Source of the DNA: Zoroaster sp. YZ-2022
Lineage: Eukaryota; Echinodermata; Asteroidea; Forcipulatida; Zoroasteridae
Reading direction: 5' to 3'
Assembly (NCBI GenBank): GCA_029582265.1
Contig: CM055830.1
Location: 34,342,718-34,406,717 of the forward strand
DNA: 64,000 nucleotides
Shown here: piece after piece, positions 20,932-31,747 of the stretch
Numbering within the stretch: the stretch's first letter is position 1
Layout: each line of letters starts with the position of its first letter
The notes under the pieces: model-generated
Told to the model about the DNA's origin: nothing
Database searches by the model: none
Seen by the model: only the letters and a program-made list of their open reading frames with translations
Translations under genes and position numbers: made by a program

Positions 20932-21954
20932 TTAAACTAGGACACCGATTCCATGCCCTGTTGAAAGTCTGTTCTGATCGTGACGATATTATCTCTTTAA
21001 GACGTGAATTCAGTTCAGAAATATGATAGTACAGTGAACAGACATATTTCAAGGGATGTTTGATGCTAATATGACACCAAGTAAAATGTTATGTAAACCA
21101 CTCATAGTTATGTTATGTTTTTGAGTTTCCAATGATGTACCCTAACAAAGCGGGGATCAAATCCATTGGGTATGATGTCGGACGGAGCACGAAGCCAAAA
21201 TGAGGTAAGATTTTCAGGGCTTCAAGTGTCCTGAAACTTGGCTTAATGGTTCTCGATGCTCTCTGTGACGCAAACAGTGTTAAAAGATTCCACTCATTGT
21301 AAATGGTACATACTGAATTATCTGATCCCCCACATATGGCAGATTAACAAGTAGGAAAACATTGTGGAATTATATTGCGTTGATCACCCCCTTCCCCCCC
21401 CCCCCCTCCAAAAAGAAAAGAAAAGAAAATAACTATTCGGCGTATTATATAACCCTATCCCCTTGCCCTCCCCAGCATTAGAGAGCCCCTGCCTTTAATT
21501 CAGTGATAGTGTTTAAAGTTATAATTGGAAATTAGGGTTTATTATGGGCCTACAATTTGCATGAATACTAGACTTGGGCTTAAGTGTTAATTTTAGAACA
21601 TTTTTTCGCTGTTATGCATTTTATTTATATATTTATTTTGTGCATGAAACGCAAATAAAGAAGGCAATATGCTCGCAAATAATATTTGTGGCAAAGCTTT
21701 TTCATTAAAAAAAAACATTAAATAGTCCGCCCCGAAATCATATTTTGAATGGAACCACGAACACACGCGTCACCTCGCCCATTGTTTGCCTCATTGTAAG
21801 GCCAATAAAAGGTTTTTGGTTTCGGGTCACCGCACGCGTCGCCTCAGACCCGCCGTCGGCAATTTTAGGATTTTTTTCTCTATAAAACGATGTCCAATTG
21901 CAGCAAAAATCGCTGGATCGATTGGAATTCTGTGTTTTAAACGTGTTTTTCACT

Positions 21955-22160
21955 AAGGGGTATGAACAGCGGCGTAGCCAGGACTTTTTCAGTGGGGGAG
22001 GCACAGGGGGGCATTGCTTTTCAGTGGGGGGACCCAGGGGGTATGGGTTTTTTCCCTTTTCTTTTTCATTTCTGTTTTTTGGGGCACTATGAGGATTTTT
22101 CGTGGGAAGAACCTGGGGGGGCACGTGCCCCCAGGCCCCCGTGGCTACGCCGGTATGAAC
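21955..22160. mobile_element. GC-rich TIR repeat (GGCGTAGCCAGG... / ...GTGGCTACGCCG)
   Basis: The left end CAGCGGCGTAGCCAGG is the inverse of CCCGTGGCTACGCCGG on the right. The interior is G-rich (GGGGGAGGCAC, GGGGGGGCACGTGCCCCC). A related but distinct element is at 57995-58170. Overlapping open frames here are spurious. Confidence 0.6.
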
Positions 22161-22786
22161 GTTTGCCCGATTTGTGAGACCTCTCTTAGCCACCATACTT
22201 TGTGTATGGGAATGTTGGTCAGATTCCAAAAACCGTGTATACATGTTAACATGGTCTGTTAACATGTATCACTAAACAATTACAAAAAAGCGCGTCACCA
22301 CACCAATATTATGACCAGAAACGGGAGACTATGTTTTAGCCTAATGGTTACGTTAGCAGAACTGCTCATTTTGTGTATGCTTGTTCTCTTTTAATTTAGA
22401 TTAACATTAAACAACCAACATATGAAACTCTTGAGATTACTACATTGAGTTGTTCGCGAAAAATAGTGAACGGTGCTTTGATACTTTTGATAGATGTTTC
22501 TGTGGAAATAAGCAGAGTAGGCTTACTTTTTTCCTAAATTTGAACTGGAAATTGTTTATTTTTGTTTTTTAACTCGGACAAACATATTTTTAGGAAAGAT
22601 TATTTAATTCCATCATTAGCTTAAAGTTTTACATTACAATTGTACAACTTTTTTAGTTTATTTATTATTTTGTTTCATAAATGAAAATGTCGATTTTGGA
22701 GACATTTATGAGCAACACTCGTCTGATTTTTATTTTGACACATTTTGCCGCCTTGTTCCATCCTGTATACGATCAACCTCGTGAGC

Positions 22787-23690
22787 AATGCATGGGATCG
22801 AAACTGCTCAAAAGCCCTGGGGACGTGATTTGGATTTGACACGTGTAGCCTGAAGATCTGACGTCACGCTTTGAGCAAGAGGCGCGTGAATTACGCCAAA
22901 TCCTGGCCGTGCAGCTGCCATATTTTCCCCAATGTTCAACTTTGACCATGGTTGGTAGAGCTCGCGAGCTTCGAAGCGTGACGTCAGGGGCGTGTTTTCG
23001 CGACCTTGAACCAGAAACAACCTGGGTATCTCTAATACTAAAAGAACTCAAGAGACTTGAATGAAACCTTAGCATCGGCTCAAGAAAAGGCGATAAACCG
23101 TGACCATTGGAACACAATTATTGAGGGCGCCATGTCAAAATACGAACATGAACAGCGTTGATGATGATGATGATGATAACCAGAAACTTGTTTCTGACGT
23201 CATATCATTGACCAGAAACAATACGGCATAGCTACGCGAAAACGCGAACGTAACCAGAAAATTTGTTTAAGTTTGCGACGTTTCTGATCAACATTTCTCA
23301 AAATATACGGTGTAATTCAATTTTTTGCAAAATAGAACTTACTCGTGAGTGATACTGATAGTAATAAACTTATATATGTCTGTATGCGAACAGTAATTTC
23401 ATCATGTTTTAACAAATAATTAATCAAACTTCCGTTACTTTTTACAATCCGCCATCTTGAAACCAAGTGTAACCGATCACAAACTTCGGTTCACGTTTGG
23501 TCAGAACAATGACGTTACAACCGAACTGGCGAAAACGCTTAATCAATGACCGAAGCCCAAACATGTTTCTGGTTACAGTTGTGAATTACGCGCCCCATAC
23601 CTTCAGCACATCGTATCCAATGAAACTCCTTGAATGGTACGCTTGGAGCCTGTCTATATCCTTGATATAGGATAAAGACAGGGGACCAGT
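22787..23690. repeat. Interspersed repeat interrupted by a TIR element
   Basis: The left part (GCCTGAAGATCTGACGTCACGC ... TTCAACTTTGACC) and right part (CTTCAGCACA..., then GAGCCTGTCTATATCC and GGATAAAGACAGGGGACCAG) match a contiguous repeat at about 50655-51020. Between them lies a ~610-bp insert, described separately. Confidence 0.6.
22987..23597 (-). mobile_element. TIR element, minus-strand diverged copy of 12516-12953, nested
   Basis: It runs from GGGGCGTGTTTTCGCG to GTGAATTACGCGCCCC. Read on the minus strand, its body follows the element at 12516: AACATGTTTGGGC, a TTGGTCA-rich stretch, CGGATTGTAAAAAG, ACATGATG, then TTTCTGACGTCA. Left of about 23170 it holds extra sequence including a (GAT)n run, so it may be compound. 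Confidence 0.55.
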
Positions 23691-23699
23691 CTAGGACAC

Positions 23700-25905
23700 G
23701 TGTTGTTCCTCAGTGGTTTATAAGTTCGCGCGCCTTAAAGCAATTTCAAAATGGTGCTCCACACACGTTGTAATCAGATGACTGAACGTGAAAGTGCCAG
23801 TTTTTGTCAAGTGAGACTGCATGGTCATGTTCAGTTGACATTACAGAAGATTTGGGGTAAGTTTGGTGAATTTTCTTAAATAAATACTTGTTATCATGAC
23901 AGTGTGACCATAGTTTCCGTTGGCATGGTTGGTTTAGTTTTTGGGGACAAGGAGTGCATTATACGGCCATATGACAAGCGTTTGCAGGCCAAGGCCACTA
24001 TTAACCCTCCAGGAGGATTTATCACAAGCTGATTGACTAAATAAAACCATTCAGCTGTCTAGTTTTGAATGGTAGAATAACTGCATGGATATAGGCCTAC
24101 AATGATTTTAATGATGGAATTGCTTGTCAATTTATTTCATCATAAATCACTCATGCAAACATTTGATGTGTGAAGAAAATTCATATCATAGAGGCATTCA
24201 TATGCGACCCTCTGTCCATGTTCACAGTGTTGCGATCTCTGTACATGCTATTCAGTCAATTCATGTTATGCTAGCAACATTGTATTTTGAATGTATTTAT
24301 TTATTTATTTTCAATTATTTTAGTTTTTACGATCATAAAATCCCAGTTTTCACGCCAAGTAGCATTATTGTTATATGGGGCCCTCTCTTGAAAAAGAGTT
24401 CATTATAGTTCTGACGCCAGACTAATATTTTCCCTTCAGATGGTTATTATTGGAGCAAAAACCTACTTTATTTACCTCTGTAGCATTAGGCGAAACTGAG
24501 CACAAGTCAGAATACTATATTTGATAAAATATATCAAATATTATATATTCTGACTTATTTAATAATGTGACAGAAATAGGAACGAAAATAACACAAGGAT
24601 AGGCTACATATATGCAACATAAGTCAAAACGGAAGCGCATGTAATGTACAAACACATCTGGCGGTGCTACATACCCTCATGCTATGCGGACATTCTTTTG
24701 TTCTCTTGTAGTTAAGAAAGACATTCTTCAAAACTTTGCCCTGTTCAAAGATTATTTTGGAGCGGATTCTGTCTATTTCTGTTCATTTAAATAATCTGCT
24801 CCACAGCTGCCGATACAATTCTACAGCTGCCGATAAAAAAGCCACCGATAATAAATTAGCATGTACATCTGGAATCCTCTGCAGAAAATGGAATATCACG
24901 TTTCGCACTGAGAGGATGACCGAGTTGAGTTTGCTTTTGGGGTCCTTGTTCTGCTTAGAGTACCAAAGTGATTTCACTGCAGGTCACAGTGTTCACATGT
25001 TTAGTGTGCAATTTTTACATTTTGTGCTTTGATCTTCACTTAACATCATCAACTGTATATCTTGGAAAATTAACAAATATTGGATGGTGTCGATGTCAGC
25101 TATTCTGTATTATGCAGTTTGAACATGTTGTGGCTCATTGTAAACAAGTGACGTGTAATATACAAATGACATGGTAATAGCTATGCATGGAGGTTCAGCC
25201 TACATATTTTCATTCGAGTGTATCACACAGCGGTGATATTTGGAACAGTAGTCATTTGATGATTAATAGAGGAAATGAAAACAAATACTTCAAAGCGGTC
25301 AAAATTCAGGTAAGATCCGTAATTTGATATCACTTCTTTTATGTTATAGGCCTACACTTTTTTGTCAATGAAGAGAAAAAAATTCCTGTGAAATGAAATT
25401 TAATATATTAAATATTTAAATATTAAAAAAAGTTGAAAGTAGTGACTATTCAGTAATAACCCTTCCGATTGTCTGCCTTGTAGAAAATAAAACGAGTTCA
25501 GATGATCCACTGGGTCGCGCTACAGTTATGCGACCAACGACACTAATTGTCACATTCACGAACTGGATGTCAGCGGACACGGACGATGTAATTTTGATCA
25601 AACCTTAACTTTGGAAAAGTGAAATATGTAAAAGGTCTGAACACATTCACAAAACGTCTGAACTCAAAACTAAGCCGTACGTGCAGTCAAGTTAAATATC
25701 ATAAATTTTACATAAACATTTGTTTATTTTTTTAATAACATGCCAATATGCGTGTACCTTATATTAAAACAAATAAAACAGGAAAAGATCGAGAAAAATA
25801 TATTGTGAATTAAGAAAAATGTATGTGTATTCCGTATCCATACTGTCATTGGCTCAGTGCTTTTGGATTATTATATACAAAATAAATTATAAAAAATATA
25901 TATAT
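23700..25905. other. Intergenic, no gene recognised
   Basis: AT-rich sequence with only short open frames. A single TTAACCCTCCAGGAGG at 24001 resembles one end of the piggyBac-like MITEs, but no partner end is seen. ATATTTGATAAAATATATCAAATAT-type palindromic sequence occurs near 24520. Possible upstream promoter or 5' UTR exons of the first sulfotransferase could lie here unseen. Confidence 0.4.
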
Positions 25906-25911
25906 AATGTA

Positions 25912-26168
25912 CTCAAAACAATTTAGGGAACACCGGATTTTTAACACCAAATAGGTTTGAAATGTTCCATGAACCGGGATTTTCATTTGCAACCCCCTCT
26001 CTCTTTCAGTAGTCATGTCATGAAATGTGTAATCACTACATGCATCCTTTATCATCTGTTTCATTGTGCAGTTGTTTCTCATCAATTCTGTGAAACATTG
26101 TGTTTATCTGAAATAAATGATCTTGCTTTTAACTGAGATTATTCTGGTGTTCCCTAAATTGTTTTGAG
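25912..26168. mobile_element. Mariner/Tc1-type MITE, complete, TA duplication
   Basis: TA at 25910-25911 and 26169-26170 flank CTCAAAACAATTTAGGGAAC ... GTTCCCTAAATTGTTTTGAG, near-perfect terminal inverted repeats of about 28 bp. The 257-bp body has no coding potential. Copies at 6312 (degraded) and 38432 (opposite orientation). Confidence 0.8.
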
Positions 26169-26643
26169 TAGTATATATAAAAATAGGTTAGGTTAGAACG
26201 AAAAGGAAATTAACATTAACATTAAAATGTCTGGAACGTTAATCATGGGGTGGTATCAGACATTCTCCCCAGAGAGGATGTTTATCATGTCAGGATATCA
26301 TTAAATTTAAATTTTAAATTTCACATAAAACCACTTAATATAATAAATAGCTTTATCATCAAAATTCAGTCTTATTTGGGGTAGATATATCTTACCGGAC
26401 AGCCATAATGGAAGGGTAAATTATGATGGATTGCACTTTGAAAAATGCATTCACTAATACCTTTAGCCAAAGAATTCATTAACTAAATTACTTACAAAAT
26501 GTCAAGGTAATGTTAACTGGGAATCTCATCTGCCTAAAAGGTGCACACAACTGGGAGTAACCCGCTACATGTTTTGCATCAGTATTGTTTTGCATTTAAT
26601 TGGGATCATTTTGGGGGTTTATGTTTTGTTCAGGTTCATAAAT

Positions 26644-29269
26644 ATGATGTCCAAGCAGGGTAAACGCGTCGCTGTTCTCATCTTCTGCGTTGGCTTACTC
26701 TCAGTTGTAATGTTTTACCTGGGTAAAGTGAATGAGGAACAGTTTAAATACGTTAAATACGGTGAGTACCCGGCTTTTCTGAAAACACTTAAACCCTAAC
26801 TATCTCCAAATCCTCCAAAATCCTTCTCCTGGTTTTGCCTGATTAGATTTTGATGGATTCAGTACTACTCCGTAATATAGCCCAGTGAATAGAGCATGTA
26901 GCCATGTGTACCAAATCCATCAGTATGGTTTCGTTGGATTCAGGACTGTGTATAGCCAAGCTATGGATGCTTTGCATTTGCTACTGTGCCAATTCCATCA
27001 AAGTCCAACAAAATAGTAATTAATTTGTACTGCATGTTGATGGATTTTGGAGGATTTAGGATGTTCCTAGCTAAAATGGGGGTCTCGTTTTGGTGTATAT
27101 TTTACAAAAGCTAAAACGCGTTAATGTGGTGTTTATTTTGACACTGTAATATTTCATTTATCTGATTATTGAATTTTATAGACATAATAACGATGCATTA
27201 AGGCGATAATAGCTTAGACACGTATTTGTAGGGGGATAACATGTTATTCATGAACACCAAAACACGTGTCAAAACGTGTGTTTATTAATTAACACAACAC
27301 GTCCATAATGACTATTGTTTTATTAGTGTGGCTTGAAACGACCACGTACCGAATGACCGTTAGTTTTAGACAACTTCAGTCAGAACTTATTTACCATAAT
27401 TGTGACAACATCCACCTGCTTTTCAGGTTTTAATTCGTTTCGCTACCTTGGAAGTGCAGCAAGACAAATGGTAAGTTCTGTCTCATATTGGATTCGAACT
27501 GTATGGGGGGGCCGAATAAACCATTCAAAGTCCAAATAAAATCAAAGTTAACCGAATTGTGACTCATTCAAATAATACCGTACGAAATCGATTAGTTTTC
27601 GTAATTCAAAACTTAGGCTTACGGACAGACGGGCGCCCTAATGGACGAACGTGTCCGTTCGTCCACTTTAAGGTATTACGCCATTCATACAAGCGTACCG
27701 TACGTTTCGAACAAAACAGTTGTAACTTGGAGAGCTGACGAGTTTTTCTGTATGGCTTTTGCTACGTTCTGTGTCAGTAGTTTGTTTAAGCTTTTGTTGT
27801 GTCAGGTGATATTATTCTCAACAAGTGTTTCTTTCGAATAACTGCGTCATCTCATCTTAGGTCTATTTAATATGGTCGAGCCTTTTGTAAGATTGTCGGT
27901 ACAACACCTACGAATTTTCGCGTTATAATATTTAAAAGGACTTTACTGTACACTTTGACTATCTGAGACAAACCGACGTAAAGACACCAAAACACGTCCC
28001 CACTACGTCGGGACTCCACAATATTAATGATCAAAGAACAAGAACGAAGACACAACACACTGGAGAAAACTTGTGAGCTCCTTAACCTCTCTAACCCTCA
28101 TGCCGACTATAGAATGATCCCATTTAATTGGCGATGACGATTTTGTTTATTCTGTATGGCTTTTGTTCTGTTCTGCATCAGTAGTTTATTTAAGCTTTTG
28201 TTTTGTCGGATGACATTTTTCTCAACAAGTGTTTCTTTCGAATAACTGCGTAATCTCATCTTAAGTCTATTTAATGTTATCACTTTGTACGTTGATACAA
28301 CGATTTTCCCCTTATTTTCAATAGCATTCATGTTATAACGTTTAAAAGGACTTTACTGTACCCTTTGACTATCTACAGACAAGTCAACGTAAAGACGCCA
28401 AACCACCGCCTAAACGCGTCCCCGCTACGTCGGGACTCGACGAACTTATGATCAAAGAACAAGAACGAAGACACCGGACACTGGAGGAAACTTGTGAGCG
28501 TCTTAATCTCTCTGACCCTCATGCCGACTACAGCCACCTGCTCGTGAACGATGCGCACAAAATCATCTTCAATTTCATCCCCAAGGTATCCTGTACAACG
28601 TGGAAAAAGGTCTGGGGACAGCTTCGGAGATACAACACAACTGGGAATTCGAACCTTGCGAAGTACTCGGCAAAGGAAAGGGCCACCCGACTGGCAAGCT
28701 TTCGTAAAGTCCTTTTCGTCCGAGAGCCATTGAGTCGGCTTCTGTCGGCGTACATGAGCAAGTTTTGTGCTGGGGTTGTGTACAATCATTGGCCCCTTCA
28801 GCATATCTGGGAAAATATGTATGGAAGAACGATGGTAAAACGTTACAGAGGCATAATCAAAGAAGAACAATGGCTGAATATAACAATAAACGAATTTATT
28901 AAGTATATAACTGATTTAGGAAGTGGGATTAGAATGACCCCATTTAATGATCATTGGCTACCGCAGTATATAGTCTCACGCCCATGCCACATCAAATACG
29001 ATTTTATTGGTCATTTTGAAAACCTCGCCGTGGAAGGTCCGTACATACTCCGGTCGCTAAGGATAGACCACCTGGTCAAGTTCCCAGAATACCATAGCTC
29101 AAACGCCGTCCAAAACCTTGTGGATTTTTATAAACTGGTACCGCTAGATCTAATTCAGAAACTAAGCGAGTACTACCGTATGGACTACAAGCTATTTGGA
29201 TATTCCCCAGACGATGCCATCAATCGCCTGGTACAAGAGCTATTTCACGATTACGACACGGGTTATTAA
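26644..29269 (+). CDS. Carbohydrate sulfotransferase, CHST8-14/HNK-1ST family, gene 1
   Basis: Exons 26644-26761, 27427-27470, 28379-29269 (donor GTGAGT, then GTAAGT; acceptors TTTCAG and CTACAG) give 350 aa. A type II membrane topology is predicted: about 7 cytosolic residues, hydrophobic segment ~9-26, stem, then a luminal domain. The 5'-PAPS loop is IPKVSCTTWKKVW; the 3'-phosphate site is FVREPLSRLLSAYMSKF. C-terminal family blocks are PFNDHW, CHIKYDFIGHFENL and MDYKLFGYSP. The fold transfers sulfate from PAPS to glycan hydroxyls in the Golgi; closest by eye to chondroitin/dermatan 4-O types, but the acceptor is unknown. The MM start was chosen because all three paralogs have ATGATG just after a similar CAG-GTT acceptor, so a 5' UTR exon is likely. 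The frame also stays open back to 26569. Confidence 0.85.
26791..27090. mobile_element. TIR repeat (CCCTAAC...CAAATCCTCCAAAATCC), copy 1
   Basis: The left end AACCCTAACTATCTCCAAATCC with TCCAAAATCC is mirrored by GATTTTGGAGGATTTAGG and TTCCTAGC on the right. It sits in the first intron of sulfotransferase gene 1. Related copies at 29476 and 35153. Confidence 0.6.
27740..28130 (+). pseudogene. Broken partial duplicate of intron 2 and exon 3 of sulfotransferase gene 1
   Basis: The block repeats the real sequence at about 28140-28520: TTCTGTATGGCTTTTG, GTGTTTCTTTCGAATAACTGCG, GACTTTACTGTAC, then the exon start. Exon-like sequence from about 27965 keeps GATCAAAGAACAAGAACGAAGAC and CTTAACCTCTCTAACCC but is frameshifted to a TAA. 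At 28110 it jumps from the HADY codons to AGAATGATCCCATTTAATTGG, which in the real gene is about 400 nt further on, so it has an internal deletion. It lies within the second intron of gene 1. Confidence 0.75.
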
Positions 29270-31260
29270 CTTGCATACATAATTACTCAATTTCTGTAGA
29301 CTCGAATGGTGACATCTGTTTGTGAAACGTTAGCATTTTGCGTAATTTACAGCAATATGCATCAATTTATTATTGAATCCTGAATGTCTCTCCCATTGCA
29401 TGGCTGATTCCATGTGTTAAACAGGCAGCGTTTTCCCACATATAAAAGCCGTTTGCTATGTCATTGTCATATTATCCCTAACCACCCCAAATCCATCAAA
29501 ATCCTCCGAGTGGCACTTTTTTGGAAAAATTCAGTGCTATTGGAAACTGGTACTTTCACCTTTTCAAATGGGGCAAAATTACTACCAGTACCTGGCAAGA
29601 AGTACAGGCCATAAGTGCTGAATATGAAAGATCAACAAAAATGCATGGTGCATTTTGAAGATAAGGCCAAGGGCATGATTCCAAAAGTGCACTGATGGAT
29701 TTTGGAGGATTCTGGAAGGTTCCTAGCCAGAAAACCTACAGGGGGTTAGGGTTATTTAAATAAAAAACAGCATAGCATAAACACCTATATAGGCCTATAA
29801 TGTTGATGATTGTATGTAACTGCAGGTTTTTAAACAATTTTTGTTCGTTTTTTTCATTTTATTTATTTTTTATGTTTCTGTAAACTTGTGCATGTAAATT
29901 TGCTTATTCGGTTCGTGCAACATTGTACATGTACCTATTTTAATGGGGTGCTTGTCCTCTTTTTAAAAACATATTTACATGATCAAACACGTGTAATTTG
30001 GCCTGCTTAGTGTGCTGACAACTCATATCACATGTCACAAATAAGCAAATTTGCAGAAATAGCAGAACAGAATAGATTAATTAATACTGTTATGTGCTTC
30101 TGCGCAGTGTATTTTATACACTAGGGACATATTACATATTTGACATTGTTTTAACACAATAGATAGATAATCCTTTTTGGAAATAATTTGGGTATCAGTG
30201 CAATTACTGAGAAATGTTCGAAAAACAAAAGTGAGGTCAAACGTCAAACTATACACATCAAATTTGGTGATTTTACACTTCTTGTTTGGTGGACCGGAAG
30301 TTAAAGTCACATCAGCTTTATTTTCAAAAGAGAAATTTCAGAAAATTAATTATCTTTACGATCTTGGCAAAATTAAGATTTCATAAAATGAATCAGGTGA
30401 AACGATTTTTCAAAACTTCCGATCAATCATGTGATTGTGTTTATACTTGTATTGTTGTTTGTAATGTGATTGTTCACTGTGAAATTCCGACTCACGTTTT
30501 CGAGATAGTAAACTGTCGTGTTTAAACCTGCCGGTAGAGGGTGCTCAGAGATGTAATGACGTCACCAATCATATTTTTGAAAAGGTCTGACTTCACTCTC
30601 AGTCTGCCACCTAGGATTCTTCCTCGAATAACCTAACGTATGTGCGTTAGAATTTTAGAATTTGAGATGTCTGTTTCGACCGGAAGTAATGGTCACGTTT
30701 TATAATATTTAATATTCATGATAAGGGATCTTATCGATTGCATACGTCATTCTATGATATACGTGCATGTCAAGGGCTGAAAATCCAGTGGCAATCATTA
30801 CATGGACTGCGTCACAAAAAGAGAGAATGCCCTAAACTGTGTTATGATGAGATGTAGATTGAAAGCTTGTTGATTTGAAGGGAAATTAAAAAAAAAAATC
30901 AAATAAAAAATCTTCGTTTGTTTATTTGGATACTTCAACCAAAATAATCCAACTCAGGTTCCTACTACCAATTCACAGCAAAAAAAGTCGATCATGTAAC
31001 AGCTGGTAGGCCTATAGAAAGGTTGAGTAAACATGGATGACTTAATTCACCACGGATGTTCTACCGGCTCGCAATAGCAATTAACGGTATTTATACAAGT
31101 CGGTACATCCGAGCTGTACCAGATTTCTCCATAAGATGAGTGGACTAGCTCTATACTGTATATGAAACTTGAGAGCACTATAAGGTTGACGATCAGAAGA
31201 CAGCAGGCTATAGGTAACGTGTAATTTGTTCTTTTGTCATTGATTTTAAGTAGGATTAGT
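29270..31260. repeat. Segmental duplication between sulfotransferase genes, copy 1
   Basis: Colinear with 34965-37225: ACTCAATTTCTGTAGACTCG, the TIR repeat, TTTTAATGGGRTGCTTGTCC, CTGCCGGTAGAGG, TAACAGCTG.TAGGCCTATAG. The pair shows many substitutions and small indels, so it is much older than the mucin duplication. No gene seen inside. Confidence 0.75.
29476..29751. mobile_element. TIR repeat (CCCTAAC family), copy 2
   Basis: Ends CCCTAACCACCCCAAATCC and GGGGGTTAGGG, with inner ATCAAAATCCTCC / GGATTTTGGAGGATT. Shared with the paralogous position at 35153, so it inserted before the segmental duplication. Confidence 0.62.
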
Positions 31261-31348
31261 TCAGTTCAGTTCAGTTCTTGGACCACTATGGTTTACAGTA
31301 TACACCTACCATGTTTATAACGTTATTGTTTGAACATAAACTAAACTA

Positions 31349-31700
31349 TCGTGTATGCCGGTGATACCCAACTATATTTCTCTTTCAAACCTTCCCAAAA
31401 ATCTGCTGATGAGAGTATTGGGCTCATTGAATCATATGTTTATGAAATTCGAGCTTGGATGCAGGATATCTTCCTTAAACTCAATGATGACAAAACAGAG
31501 TTTATGGTAACTGGTTTACGTCAACAACTTTGTAAAGTTTCTATTCCTCATGTTACTATTGGTGAATCTGAAATAACTGAAGTTGCTCAAGCTCGTAATC
31601 TTGGTACCATAATTTATTTGATTCTAAAATGTCACTAAATTTTCATGTTTATTAATATTGTTCGTACTGCATCATTTCACATCGGTAATATACCGTAGGT
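31349..31700 (+). mobile_element. Decayed LINE reverse transcriptase fragment
   Basis: The translation has the RT catalytic block as VYAGDTQLYFSF (normally YADD-type), then IRAWMQDIFLKLNDDKTEFM, KVSIPHVTIGESEI and ARNLG. This order is that of CR1/L2/Jockey-type LINEs. After ARNLG a frameshift separates FDSKMSLNFHV and then INIVRTASFHI-like sequence. About 95 codons remain, with no upstream or downstream domains. It is absent from the paralogous region before gene 3, so it inserted after the duplication. It ends ~40 nt before exon 1 of sulfotransferase gene 2. Confidence 0.8.
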
Positions 31701-31747
31701 AATAAGGAAATGTCTTAATTCACACGCTACTTTTTCAGGTTGCCACG

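Noticed and set aside
21738..22265. 175-residue minus-strand frame
   Set aside because: It runs through the GC-rich TIR repeat at 21955-22160 and has low-complexity Pro-rich composition; no family resemblance.
24001..24020. TTAACCCTCCAGGAGG as another piggyBac-like end
   Set aside because: No inverted partner end or second TTAA at a plausible distance was found.
28373..28870. 165-residue minus-strand frame opposite the sulfotransferase exon
   Set aside because: Antisense shadow of a conserved exon; the same shadow recurs opposite genes 2 and 3.
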